A stretch of DNA of 46,166 nucleotides from Hyphomicrobiales bacterium. Lineage in GTDB: Bacteria; Pseudomonadota; Alphaproteobacteria; Rhizobiales; JACESI01. Positions 25,980 through 35,263 of the stretch are shown piece by piece. The notes under the pieces were generated by a model. The model was not told where the DNA came from. It made no database searches and saw nothing but the letters and a program-made list of their open reading frames with translations. The position numbers and the translations under genes are program-made. Numbering within the stretch: position 1 is the first letter of the stretch; each line of letters begins with the position of its first letter. Location: contig JBDWKL010000049.1 of NCBI GenBank assembly GCA_039973685.1, positions 1-46,166 of the forward strand, in the 5' to 3' direction.

Positions 25980-28900
25980 ATGCTTGGTTCAAGCGATCCT
26001 AATTCTGCCGTAAAAATTGGCGTCATGGGCGTGGGCTGTCGGCTGCCTGGATCCGCTAATTATACTGAATTTAAAGACCTTTTGCTGAATGGTGTCTGTG
26101 CAGTCAGTGAGATCCCAGATGACCGTTTTGTGAAAGCGCGCTGGTGGCACCCAAAAGCAGGTCGAGCAGGCAAGGCCTACACTTTTGCAGCGGGCGTGAT
26201 TGATGATATTTGGGATTTTGATCCTGCTCCTTTCGGCATTTCGCCCCGCGAAGCAACGCAAATGGACCCGCAGCAACGATTGATTTTGGAAGTTGTTTGG
26301 GAAGCTATTGAAGACGCTGGTATCGCTCATACGCAGCTGGCTGGTCATAAAGTTGGCGTTTATGTAGGGGCTGCTTCGACGGATTATAGAGATCACTTCC
26401 TATTTGATCCGGCAACCGTCGACCCTTATTTGATGACGGGTAATACGTTATCATTGGTCTCAAACCGTATTTCTTATATTTTTGACCTTCAAGGACCAAG
26501 CTTTACCGTTGATACGGCTTGTTCGTCTTCTCTTGTCGCCTTGGATAGTGCTGTTGAGGCGTTGCGATCAGGTGAGATTGATACGGCAATTGTTGGCGGC
26601 GTAAATGCGCTTCTTAGTCCTTTTGCTTTTGGTGGATTTTGTGCCGCAGGTATGTTGTCTCATCAAGGTCTATGTCGAGCATTTGATGCGGATGGCGCGG
26701 GATATGTGCGGGCTGAAGGTGCGGCCGCTGTGGTTTTGCAACGACAAGATGTGGCCTCATCAGCTGTAAAAATGCCGCGAATGCGTGCCGAGATCATTGC
26801 TGCTGGCATCAACAGTGATGGTAAAACGGTTGGGGTGTCACTGCCTTCTGAGAAAACTCAAGGTGCTTTGCTCGCAAAGTTGTACAGTGAGGCTAAGATT
26901 GATCCGAATGATTTGGCTTTTGTTGAGGCGCACGGAACGGGAACCCGTGTTGGTGATCCAGCAGAAGCAACCGCGATTGGCCAGCAAATTGCCAAACACC
27001 GCGATGAACCTCTTCTCATTGGTTCGGTTAAATCAAACATTGGCCATTTGGAGCCTGGGGCGGGTATTGCTGGCCTGCTTAAGGCGATTGCGGCCTTCGA
27101 AATGGGCGTGCTGCCCGCTTCGTTGCATTTTGAAACGCCGAACCCTGATATTCCTTTTGCAGACCTCAATATTGAGGTCAACACGAAAAACACACCACTT
27201 CGTAAGTCCAAAGAGCCGCTTTATGCAGGTGTAAGTACATTTGGTTTCGGTGGAACAAATGCTCATGCTATCATTCGTGATGTTGAGCGGGCAGACGTTG
27301 TTTCAGCGACTGAGCAAAAAGGTGGGCTTCTAACGCTCAGTGCTCATGGTGATGTAGCATTGCGTTCATTGGCCAGCCGTTATGCCGCCTACTTGGGCGA
27401 TCACCCAGATTCAAATATCGATGTCTTAGCGCAAAATATTGAGCGTCAACGGGCCCATTTGCCAAATATGGTCGCGGTGCGCGGCAGCTCGCCTGCCGCG
27501 ATTGGCGAGGCGCTATCAGCGTTTTCAGCAGGCGATGACCTAAATGTTGTGACACAGAGTGCAAGTCTTGCTTCTGGCAAGGCCGAGCAGGAAAATCGTG
27601 AAGTCGCTTTTGTCTTTACTGGCAATGGTGCTCAGTTTGCAGGGATGGGGCGTGCGGAATATGACAACAATTCTGCTTTTCGTCAGCATTTTGACCGCAT
27701 AAGCGTGATTGCTGAGCCAGTTTTTGGTTGGTCAGCTTCTGAAATGCTGACGGCCAAAGACCTTGGTGAAAAGCTGGAATCTACTGCCATTGCGCAGCCA
27801 TTGTTATTCGTTCTTCAAATGGCAATTGTTGCATGTCTCTCTAAGCTTGGGCTTTCCCCGAAAGTTAGTTACGGGCACTCAGTGGGTGAAGTCGCCGCTG
27901 CCACATGTGCAGGTGGTTTGACGCTTGAACAGGGTATTCAAGTGATCCACGCTCGCTCTCAAATGCAAGAAACAACCCGTGGCCAAGGCAAAATGGCTGC
28001 TGGCGGAATTTCGGTGGAAGACGCTGCTCCAATTTTGGCAGATATCCGAAGCAAGGGTCTCCTTATTGAGGTTGCTGCAATCAATGGACCTAATGCGATT
28101 ACGGTTTCTGGTTCACAAGAAGCTATTGAAATGTTTGCCCGCACCATCAAAAGCAAAGAGTTGCCAGCGAAAGTGCTTGATCTTGATTATGGATTCCATA
28201 GCCCGCTGATGGACTCGATTGAGAGCGGGATCTTAAAGAAGCTCGATGGTTTGACGCCTACAAAGAGCGACCATATCTATGTCTCTACAGTGACTGGTAA
28301 GGCGTTAGATGCTGCGACTTTGGATCCTGATTATTGGTGGCAGAACATACGCAAACCTGTGTTGTTTCAAAGTGCCAGCGAAGCGGCTTTTGACCTTGGG
28401 TGCCGCATTTTTATTGAAGTTGGACCGCGTTCTTTATTCCGTTCTAATTTGAATGAGACCTTGCGTGAACAATCTGAAACAATTTCAGCTCTTGAAACGT
28501 TGAAGCAGCCGATTACCAGAAATGTGATTGCAGCTGAGAGAACGTCTGACGATGGCAGACACCTCGAACTTGCTGCTCTATCAGCGTTTGCTGCTGGGGC
28601 GACGCGTCCTAAACTTGATATGAGCGATGTTGCGCATTTAGAGCTGCCGAAATATCCGTGGCAAAAACGTAGTTTCCGTGCAGATGATTCCAGCGAGTCT
28701 CTCGCAAGAAGTAGTGGTTTTGACAATTATCATTGCCTACTTGGTTTCTCTCCTCATGCGGATGCCCCGTATTGGCGTAACCACATTGACGGCCATAACA
28801 TCCCGATGTTTCGCGATCATAAAGTTGATGGCAAGATCATTGTGCCGGGTGCTGGTTATGTTGAGATGATGTTGGCGGCTGCCTCGGAATATTTTGAGAC

Positions 28901-31900
28901 AGATAAGATCGAAATTCGCGACATGGACATCATGCGTGCGATAGAGCTTTCTGATGATCAGCTTATGGAAACCCATACTGAGATATCGCCAGACAGCTCA
29001 AGTGTACGTATCTATTCACGCTCGCGACTTTCTGAGGATGAATGGGCGCTAAATACGAGTGCTCGGATTGCTAAAATACCGAGTGCTGAATTTGAAATTG
29101 AAGAAATTTCAACGCCGCCAAGCGGGACGATTTTAGCTGAAGCTGACACTTTATATCCGTTGGCAAAGACATATGGACTTGATTACGGGCCAACCTTTGA
29201 GCGCGCCGATGCCGTTTATTTTGAGGATGATGATACGATCTCAGTATCATTTTCAGCCGCGGAAGAAGGGGCTGAATTAGGTCCTTATGGTTTAAATTTG
29301 CTGCTTAATCCGACTGATTTGGATGTTGCATTCCACGGTTTGGTAGCGCTGTATCAAGAGCTTGAAGACAAAGAAATTAAGCGTGGCTATATTCCGATCA
29401 GGTTTGGCAAGCTACGCCTTTTCAAGGCTTATGAACGTGCCGCTTTCGCTCGGATTGCGATAAACAGCTTCACCACGCGAAGCATTGCCGCAGATTTCAA
29501 GCTTTATAACGCTGATGGTGTTTTGATCGCCTCGTTGCAAGACGCTCGCTTTAGAGCGGCATCGTTGGTTAAGCGCCAAAAACTCGCGCAGTATACCTAT
29601 CATTTTTCTGAGCGCCGCCATCCGCATCCAACAGAGTGGAGCGTTGTGCAAGGGCCTCAAACCAAAATTGCACCAATTGCACCACTGGGTGATAACTTTT
29701 TAGATGGTGAATGGATTGGAAGTGAACCGCGTTTGCTGCTTGAAGCTGCCGCGCAACGGATTGCCTTTGATGCTGCTTTTGCTTTGGCTGATAATGGAAA
29801 ACTATCCTTTCAATCGTTACTAGAACGCGGGAAACTTAGCCCCGATGATGAAACGAGATTATGGGCATTTCTAACTGTGTTGGAGAATGCCGGATTTGCA
29901 GAATCGAGACCTAAAGCCGGAATATGGCAAATCCCTGAAGAAATTGAGCTTCCTGATGCGCAGGCCATTTTAAGTACGGTTATAAGTTCCTACCCAGATT
30001 GGGCTGCTGAGTGTGTCATGCTTTCACACATTGCAAGCCATGTAGAACGCGACGGCGTCGCGAGCGTTGAGGGAGCCTCTGCTTTTGAGGGTGCCACGCT
30101 TGAGCAGTATTATTCTTCCAGTCCTGAAATGGTCGATCATATCGATACTATTTCAGCCTTTGCGCTTGAAGCGATTAAGCAACTGCCTGACGATCGTCCG
30201 GTTCGAATTTTAGAGGTTGGCAGTTCTGCTGGTGGCCTATCTCGACGTTTGCTGTCTTTGTTGGAGGGGACAAATTGGAGTTTGGTTTGTGTCAGTTCCA
30301 ACCGGCGTGCCAACGGCTTGTTCTCACTTACGACCACTGACACTGCTCAGGTTGACGTGTTGGATGTGGATGCGTTCTTGTTGGAATGTGATGATATGGC
30401 GCCGTTTGACTTGGTCATATCGGCAAATGGATTGAGCATAGAACCTGACCTGGAGCGTTTGTTGCGGGCTGCTTGCCGTAAGATGAACGCAGATGGCCGT
30501 TTCATTATATCTGAATCCGTACCATCCAATCTGAATGAAGTTATGTTCTCTTTTGAAGAGGGTTGGTTTGCCAGAACAGTTAGTTCTGAATTCCCTCTTT
30601 CAAGGCAACGGACTGCTGAAGAATGGGATCATTTCCTATCTGGGTTTGGCCTTGGAGCTATTACTGTTTACTCATCTGATGACGATAGTTTGCCAGGAAT
30701 TGTAGTTCAGGCGAATGCATCTAACCGAGTGGATATTCGCGATAATCTTGTTTCAATGAACAAGAGTGATGAAAAAGATGGCCAAGAAGCGCCGGAGACT
30801 TTTGTTAATGTCGTCCTTGGTTCTAAGTCCTTTTCTGAGGATTGTGGCGAGCTATTAGCCAGTTCAAAAGGCAGCCAGTATTTCACGCTTGATAGCGAAA
30901 ACAACAGAATTTTAGATGAAATTGTTGACGTTACCTTGTCGGCCAATGATGCAGTTCGTGTTGTTGATCTAACTGGTTTTGCAAGTTCTACAAAGACATC
31001 TGATCCGCAAGCCGAGCTTGAAGCTCATGTTTGTCGGTTAAATGATCTTTTAAAGCGATGTTCCGATCGTATCGATGAAATCGTTGTCGTGGCTCCCGGC
31101 GGGATGCGCGGACTTTATAATTTAGGCGCAACAAATCCTGTTCAAACTGGCTTGTGGACCTATTTGAGAACGGTGCGCAATGAATATCCTGATGTTGCGG
31201 TTAAAACCGTGGATATGGATGAGGCTCTTGCAACAGACGATTTTCTCAAATTGCTCACACAGCATTTGTTGCATAGATCCGTTTGGTCAGAGGCCATCAT
31301 CTCTCAAGACTACTGCATGGAGTTGATCGCTCAAACAGGCTTCCCATCCGTCAAAAAGTTGAATGAAGAAATAGACACATCTCAACTTATGAGCACGTTA
31401 GCCTTTGAAGATTTGTCAGGTGTCGATGAATTAGACTGGGTATTAGTCGAGAAGCCGGAGCCGTCAACCAATGAGGTGCAAGTCGAAGTTTCTGCAACAG
31501 GACTGAATTTCCGTGATGTTATGTGGACCCTTGGAATTTTGCCCGATGAAGCGTTGGAAGACGGCTTTGCTGGGGCAACATTAGGTTTTGAATGTGCGGG
31601 TCGTATTAGCGCTGTGGGTGAAGGCGTCGCTGATTTCAAAATTGGTGATCCGGTGCTTGCTCTGGGTCCAGCTTGTTTTTCATCGCATGTTACATTCGAC
31701 GCTTTAAGTGTCGTACCCTTGCCTGAGGGCATTGATCCAGTTGCCGCAGCTTCTATTCCGGTTGCTTTTTTGACCGCTTATTATGCGCTTCACGATCTGG
31801 CACGATTGGAGCAAGATGAGTGGGTATTGATTCAAGGCGGAGCAGGTGGTGTTGGTCTTGCTGCCATTCAAATTGCACAATGGCGCGGCGCTAAAATCAT

Positions 31901-33614
31901 TGCAACGGCTGGTACCGATGAGAAGCGTGACCTATTGAGAACGCTGGGTGTCGAGCATGTTTTCGACAGTCGCTCTCTGGATTTTGTCGATCAGGTGATG
32001 GCCTTGACAGGTGAAGGCATCGACTGCGTCTTGAACTCTTTGTTCGGCGAAGCAATGGAACGCGGTATCGAATTGCTGAAACCGTTTGGCCGCTTCCTTG
32101 AATTGGGTAAGCGAGACTATTACGGCAATACCAAGATTGGATTGCGTCCATTCCGCCGTAATATTAGTTATTTTGGCATAGATGCGGACCAACTTCTTGC
32201 GCAAAAGCCCAAAATTGCCAAACGCCTTTTTGCAGAATTGATGGCACTGTTTGAAGAAGAAGTTTTCTCTCCCTTGCCGCATAGACGTTTTGAGGGGCGT
32301 GAGATTGTTGATGCGTTCCGTCTCATGCAAAAGTCAGGGCATATTGGTAAAATTGTTGTCGAACCGACGTCGCCAACTGAATTAGGTTTTCAAACCCAGC
32401 TACAAGACGTCGCGCTCTCTAACGATGGCCATTATGTGATCATCGGAGGCTTGGGTGGTTTTGGTCTTGAAGTTGCTCGTTGGCTTGCTGATCACGGTGT
32501 TCGTCATATCTCGTTGATGGGTAGAAGTGGTGTGGTCAATGAGGAGCAAGCGGCCGTTATAGCGGACTTTGCCAATCAAGGCGTCGCCATTCAGCCGATC
32601 GCTTGTGATGCTGCTGACAAAGGGGCTCTTTCTGCCGCACTGGATGGCTTGCGATCTGACAGGCCTATTAAGGGCATTATTCATGCCGCAATGGTGCTGC
32701 GCGATGGTTTAATTACCAATATGAGCGATACTGATGTCGCAGATGTTTTAACACCCAAAGTACGCGGTGCATTCAACGTTGACCAACTGACGCGAGATGA
32801 TCCGTTGGATACATTTGTGTTGTTCTCATCCATCACCACTTTCATCGGCAACCCTGGCCAGGCAAACTATGTCGCGGCGAATGGCTACTTAGAAGGCCTC
32901 GCACGCCAACGTCGTATAGCTGGCCTGCCAGCTCTAGCCGTCGGTTGGGGCGCGATCAGCGATGTGGGCTATTTGGCACGAAACGAAGACGTGAAAGAGG
33001 CAATTTCTACGCGAACGGGAACCCAGCAATTTACAGCTGATCAAGCGCTCAATGCATTAAGTCGTTTGATGGCTATGGATAATGGTTCGATGGCGAGTGC
33101 TGTATTAAGTGTTGCGCCGATGGATTGGGAGATTGCAAAAGGTGGCTTGGAAATTCTCGATACGCCGAGCTATGTCACCATGAAGCGACGAGCAAGTCTT
33201 TCTTCGCAAGGTGCGAGCGAGAGCTTTGATCTGGCGGCATTGGTTGAGGGCAAAACAATGCCAGAGGCGCGGGCTCTTGTATCTGGTTTACTTGCAAAAG
33301 AAGTCAGTGCGGTGCTAAGAACGCCTGTAGAAGATATTAATGTGAAACGTCCCTTGACCGATTTAGGAATGGATTCTTTAATGGGTGTAGAGTTGCGAAT
33401 GAGTGCTCAACAAAAATTAGGGGTAGATATTCCATTAGCATCGATAGCGAATGGCGTATCTATAGATGATATTTCGTCGAAAATAATTGAAAAATTGGTT
33501 GGAAAACAAGATATTAGTTTAAATCATACTAGTGAATTAGCGTCTGTATATTTAGACGACGGTGCTTATGAGCAAGAAATTAGTTCATTTGATAAATTAT
33601 CGCGCGATGAATAA
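25980..33614 (+). CDS. rkpA: Highly reducing type I polyketide/fatty-acid synthase (RkpA-like), KS-AT-DH-MT-ER-KR-ACP
   Basis: A single 2544-residue module. KS: DTACSSSL with Cys181, HGTGT with His318, NIGHLEP with His356. AT: GHSVGE with Ser634 and YGFHSP with His740, the Phe-His form favouring malonyl units. DH: HKVDGKIIVP with His947, and LDVAFHG with Asp1115 and His1119. A methyltransferase-like domain has RILEVGSSAGG at about 1409-1419, followed by a structural KR-like segment. ER has GGAGGVGLAA near 1953, KR has GGLGGFG near 2156 and Tyr2297 in NYVAANGYL, and ACP has DSL with Ser2466. There is no thioesterase or reductase release domain. The architecture matches an iterative, fully reducing synthase. 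ATG at 25980 follows AAGGG at good spacing. The oxoamine synthase gene comes next. In Sinorhizobium the homologous gene is needed for K-antigen capsule. Confidence 0.9.
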   Translation: MLGSSDPNSAVKIGVMGVGCRLPGSANYTEFKDLLLNGVCAVSEIPDDRFVKARWWHPKAGRAGKAYTFAAGVIDDIWDFDPAPFGISPREATQMDPQQRLILEVVWEAIEDAGIAHTQLAGHKVGVYVGAASTDYRDHFLFDPATVDPYLMTGNTLSLVSNRISYIFDLQGPSFTVDTACSSSLVALDSAVEALRSGEIDTAIVGGVNALLSPFAFGGFCAAGMLSHQGLCRAFDADGAGYVRAEGAAAVVLQRQDVASSAVKMPRMRAEIIAAGINSDGKTVGVSLPSEKTQGALLAKLYSEAKIDPNDLAFVEAHGTGTRVGDPAEATAIGQQIAKHRDEPLLIGSVKSNIGHLEPGAGIAGLLKAIAAFEMGVLPASLHFETPNPDIPFADLNIEVNTKNTPLRKSKEPLYAGVSTFGFGGTNAHAIIRDVERADVVSATEQKGGLLTLSAHGDVALRSLASRYAAYLGDHPDSNIDVLAQNIERQRAHLPNMVAVRGSSPAAIGEALSAFSAGDDLNVVTQSASLASGKAEQENREVAFVFTGNGAQFAGMGRAEYDNNSAFRQHFDRISVIAEPVFGWSASEMLTAKDLGEKLESTAIAQPLLFVLQMAIVACLSKLGLSPKVSYGHSVGEVAAATCAGGLTLEQGIQVIHARSQMQETTRGQGKMAAGGISVEDAAPILADIRSKGLLIEVAAINGPNAITVSGSQEAIEMFARTIKSKELPAKVLDLDYGFHSPLMDSIESGILKKLDGLTPTKSDHIYVSTVTGKALDAATLDPDYWWQNIRKPVLFQSASEAAFDLGCRIFIEVGPRSLFRSNLNETLREQSETISALETLKQPITRNVIAAERTSDDGRHLELAALSAFAAGATRPKLDMSDVAHLELPKYPWQKRSFRADDSSESLARSSGFDNYHCLLGFSPHADAPYWRNHIDGHNIPMFRDHKVDGKIIVPGAGYVEMMLAAASEYFETDKIEIRDMDIMRAIELSDDQLMETHTEISPDSSSVRIYSRSRLSEDEWALNTSARIAKIPSAEFEIEEISTPPSGTILAEADTLYPLAKTYGLDYGPTFERADAVYFEDDDTISVSFSAAEEGAELGPYGLNLLLNPTDLDVAFHGLVALYQELEDKEIKRGYIPIRFGKLRLFKAYERAAFARIAINSFTTRSIAADFKLYNADGVLIASLQDARFRAASLVKRQKLAQYTYHFSERRHPHPTEWSVVQGPQTKIAPIAPLGDNFLDGEWIGSEPRLLLEAAAQRIAFDAAFALADNGKLSFQSLLERGKLSPDDETRLWAFLTVLENAGFAESRPKAGIWQIPEEIELPDAQAILSTVISSYPDWAAECVMLSHIASHVERDGVASVEGASAFEGATLEQYYSSSPEMVDHIDTISAFALEAIKQLPDDRPVRILEVGSSAGGLSRRLLSLLEGTNWSLVCVSSNRRANGLFSLTTTDTAQVDVLDVDAFLLECDDMAPFDLVISANGLSIEPDLERLLRAACRKMNADGRFIISESVPSNLNEVMFSFEEGWFARTVSSEFPLSRQRTAEEWDHFLSGFGLGAITVYSSDDDSLPGIVVQANASNRVDIRDNLVSMNKSDEKDGQEAPETFVNVVLGSKSFSEDCGELLASSKGSQYFTLDSENNRILDEIVDVTLSANDAVRVVDLTGFASSTKTSDPQAELEAHVCRLNDLLKRCSDRIDEIVVVAPGGMRGLYNLGATNPVQTGLWTYLRTVRNEYPDVAVKTVDMDEALATDDFLKLLTQHLLHRSVWSEAIISQDYCMELIAQTGFPSVKKLNEEIDTSQLMSTLAFEDLSGVDELDWVLVEKPEPSTNEVQVEVSATGLNFRDVMWTLGILPDEALEDGFAGATLGFECAGRISAVGEGVADFKIGDPVLALGPACFSSHVTFDALSVVPLPEGIDPVAAASIPVAFLTAYYALHDLARLEQDEWVLIQGGAGGVGLAAIQIAQWRGAKIIATAGTDEKRDLLRTLGVEHVFDSRSLDFVDQVMALTGEGIDCVLNSLFGEAMERGIELLKPFGRFLELGKRDYYGNTKIGLRPFRRNISYFGIDADQLLAQKPKIAKRLFAELMALFEEEVFSPLPHRRFEGREIVDAFRLMQKSGHIGKIVVEPTSPTELGFQTQLQDVALSNDGHYVIIGGLGGFGLEVARWLADHGVRHISLMGRSGVVNEEQAAVIADFANQGVAIQPIACDAADKGALSAALDGLRSDRPIKGIIHAAMVLRDGLITNMSDTDVADVLTPKVRGAFNVDQLTRDDPLDTFVLFSSITTFIGNPGQANYVAANGYLEGLARQRRIAGLPALAVGWGAISDVGYLARNEDVKEAISTRTGTQQFTADQALNALSRLMAMDNGSMASAVLSVAPMDWEIAKGGLEILDTPSYVTMKRRASLSSQGASESFDLAALVEGKTMPEARALVSGLLAKEVSAVLRTPVEDINVKRPLTDLGMDSLMGVELRMSAQQKLGVDIPLASIANGVSIDDISSKIIEKLVGKQDISLNHTSELASVYLDDGAYEQEISSFDKLSRDE

Positions 33615-33647
33615 TGCAAATGTGTTGCTCTTTTAGATGGAATATTG

Positions 33648-35021
33648 GTGGTGAGTAAGAAATCACGCAGTGGAATGTCAGCTGACTTGAAAAACCAGCT
33701 GGTCGCAAGAATGAAGAAGAAAACGACAATGACGCCTCGCGTTGTTGCCGCGCCCGTTCGCGAGCGCCTTCCCCATTTTGACGCGGGGCTAACGGATTTT
33801 TCTAAACATCCAGACTATGAGCAAATTCAGTTGCAAACTCTGTTTGCTGATCACACTCAAATGCGCTCACCCTATTTCCGTGATCACAACAGCAGAGCCG
33901 GTGCTGTTTCTGAAATTGATGATCAGGCGGTTGTTAATTTTGGGTCTTATGACTATTTGGGCCTTAATCACTTAGAGAGTGTTGGTAAGGCCGCGCAAAC
34001 TGCGATTGATGTTTATGGAACAAGTGTTTCAGCCAGTCGTGTGGTTGCTGGCGAACGCGGGTTTCACCGTGATCTTGAAAAACAAATTGCCGAAGTTTAC
34101 GAAACTGATGATGCAATCACTTATGTGAGCGGCCATGCTACGAATGTGAGCACGATTGCCACGCTCTTAGGCCCGGGCGACTTGGTCTTGCATGATGCAT
34201 GGGCGCATAACAGTGTGAAAGAGGGCGCTAAGCTCTCAGGCGCCACTATTCGTAACTTTGCTCACAATGATCCAGAAGCTCTTGAGACAATTTTGAAAAG
34301 CTCTCGCCATCAGTATGCGCGGGTTTTGATTGTCATTGAAGGCCTCTATTCAATGGATGGTGATACGTCTGATCTCGCAGAATTCGTTGAAATTAAAAAG
34401 CGCTATCAAGCATGGCTTATGGTTGATGAGGCTCATAGTTTAGGCGTTCTGGGTGAAACGGGCCGTGGCATTGCGGAAGAGCAAAATGTTCCTTTCAGTG
34501 ATGTTGATATCTGGATGGGTACGATGAGCAAGACACTTGCTTCATGCGGTGGATATATCGCGGGCTGTCGTCAACTCATCACACTATTGAAATTTAAGGC
34601 ACCGGGATTTGTTTATTCTGTTGGGCTGTCAGCACCCGCTGCTGCGGCGGCTATGGAATCTCTGAGAATAATGAAAACCCAGCCACAACGGGTTAAAAAG
34701 CTTCGTGAGATCAGCGCTTTTGCATTCAATGCTGCCAAAGAGGCAGGTATTGATACCGGAGTGAGTGAAGGCTACGCAGTGATCCCGATCATGATCCGTG
34801 ATGCCATTAAAGCAGTTGTTGTCGGTGAAGCGATGCTTTCACGCGGCTACAATATGCTGCCGATAATTTATCCAGCTGTTCCCATGAAGGAATCGCGGCT
34901 GAGGCTTTTCATTACTGCTGAGCATACGAGAGAGCAGATTCAAGGCGCGATTGAAGCGCTTAAAGAAGAGATTGCTAAGGTTTCGGGTAGCACCAATAAA
35001 GCAGACGCCTCGCAAGCTTGA
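33648..35021 (+). CDS. rkpG: PLP-dependent alpha-oxoamine synthase (RkpG-like, AONS/KBL/SPT family)
   Basis: About 457 residues of fold-type I. NFGSYDYLGLNHL is followed by VSGHATN with the PLP-stacking His163, MVDEAHSLGVLGETGRG with Asp260 and His263, and GTMSKTLASCGGYIAG with the PLP lysine at about 295. The family condenses an amino acid with an acyl thioester, losing CO2, to give an alpha-amino ketone. An extra basic N-terminal arm of about 60 residues is present, without a signal peptide or carrier domain. The start is probably GTG at 33648 or 33651; TTG at 33645 is also in frame. It lies 33 bases after rkpA, so the partner acyl donor is most likely the RkpA-bound chain. Confidence 0.88.
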   Translation: MVSKKSRSGMSADLKNQLVARMKKKTTMTPRVVAAPVRERLPHFDAGLTDFSKHPDYEQIQLQTLFADHTQMRSPYFRDHNSRAGAVSEIDDQAVVNFGSYDYLGLNHLESVGKAAQTAIDVYGTSVSASRVVAGERGFHRDLEKQIAEVYETDDAITYVSGHATNVSTIATLLGPGDLVLHDAWAHNSVKEGAKLSGATIRNFAHNDPEALETILKSSRHQYARVLIVIEGLYSMDGDTSDLAEFVEIKKRYQAWLMVDEAHSLGVLGETGRGIAEEQNVPFSDVDIWMGTMSKTLASCGGYIAGCRQLITLLKFKAPGFVYSVGLSAPAAAAAMESLRIMKTQPQRVKKLREISAFAFNAAKEAGIDTGVSEGYAVIPIMIRDAIKAVVVGEAMLSRGYNMLPIIYPAVPMKESRLRLFITAEHTREQIQGAIEALKEEIAKVSGSTNKADASQA

Positions 35022-35045
35022 AGACTGCTTTCTAGCCCCTTTATT

Positions 35046-35084
35046 TTGTAAATTTATTTACAATTGCACAAACGTGATTTGTGC
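35046..35084. promoter_or_regulatory. Two adjacent inverted repeats upstream of isocitrate lyase
   Basis: TTGTAAAT (35046-35053) and ATTTACAA (35056-35063) form one palindrome with a two-base centre. Three bases later GCACAAA (35066-35072) and TTTGTGC (35078-35084) form a second. Both look like dimeric regulator sites in the aceA upstream region. A third, related element TGTAAA-T-TTTACA lies at 35224-35236, 28 bases before the aceA start. Confidence 0.5.
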
Positions 35085-35223
35085 GAACAAAACAACTGAA
35101 CACGAATTCCCTCTAACTAGCCGGAATTACTAGTGTTTTAAGCGCATCAACCCTGTACGTTCCATTTTAATCTTGCTGTGACAAGCTGGCCCCCGTTAAT
35201 TCGCGCTTGCATTTGTCATGGCT

Positions 35224-35236
35224 TGTAAATTTTACA
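35224..35236. promoter_or_regulatory. Operator-like palindrome near the aceA ribosome-binding site
   Basis: TGTAAA and TTTACA with a single T between them repeat the core of the upstream palindrome at 35046-35063 (shared TTGTAAATTT). Two spaced copies of one half-site pattern suggest one regulator binding both, possibly with looping. The position close to the start fits repression. Confidence 0.42.
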
Positions 35237-35263
35237 CATCCAAAAGAAATGGAAGGATGCCTT

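Noticed and set aside
25980-35021. PKS region as a recently acquired genomic island
   Set aside because: No integrase, tRNA, transposase or flanking repeats. Most of the PKS has composition like the neighbours and homologues are known chromosomal rhizobial genes; only the 3' tail differs.
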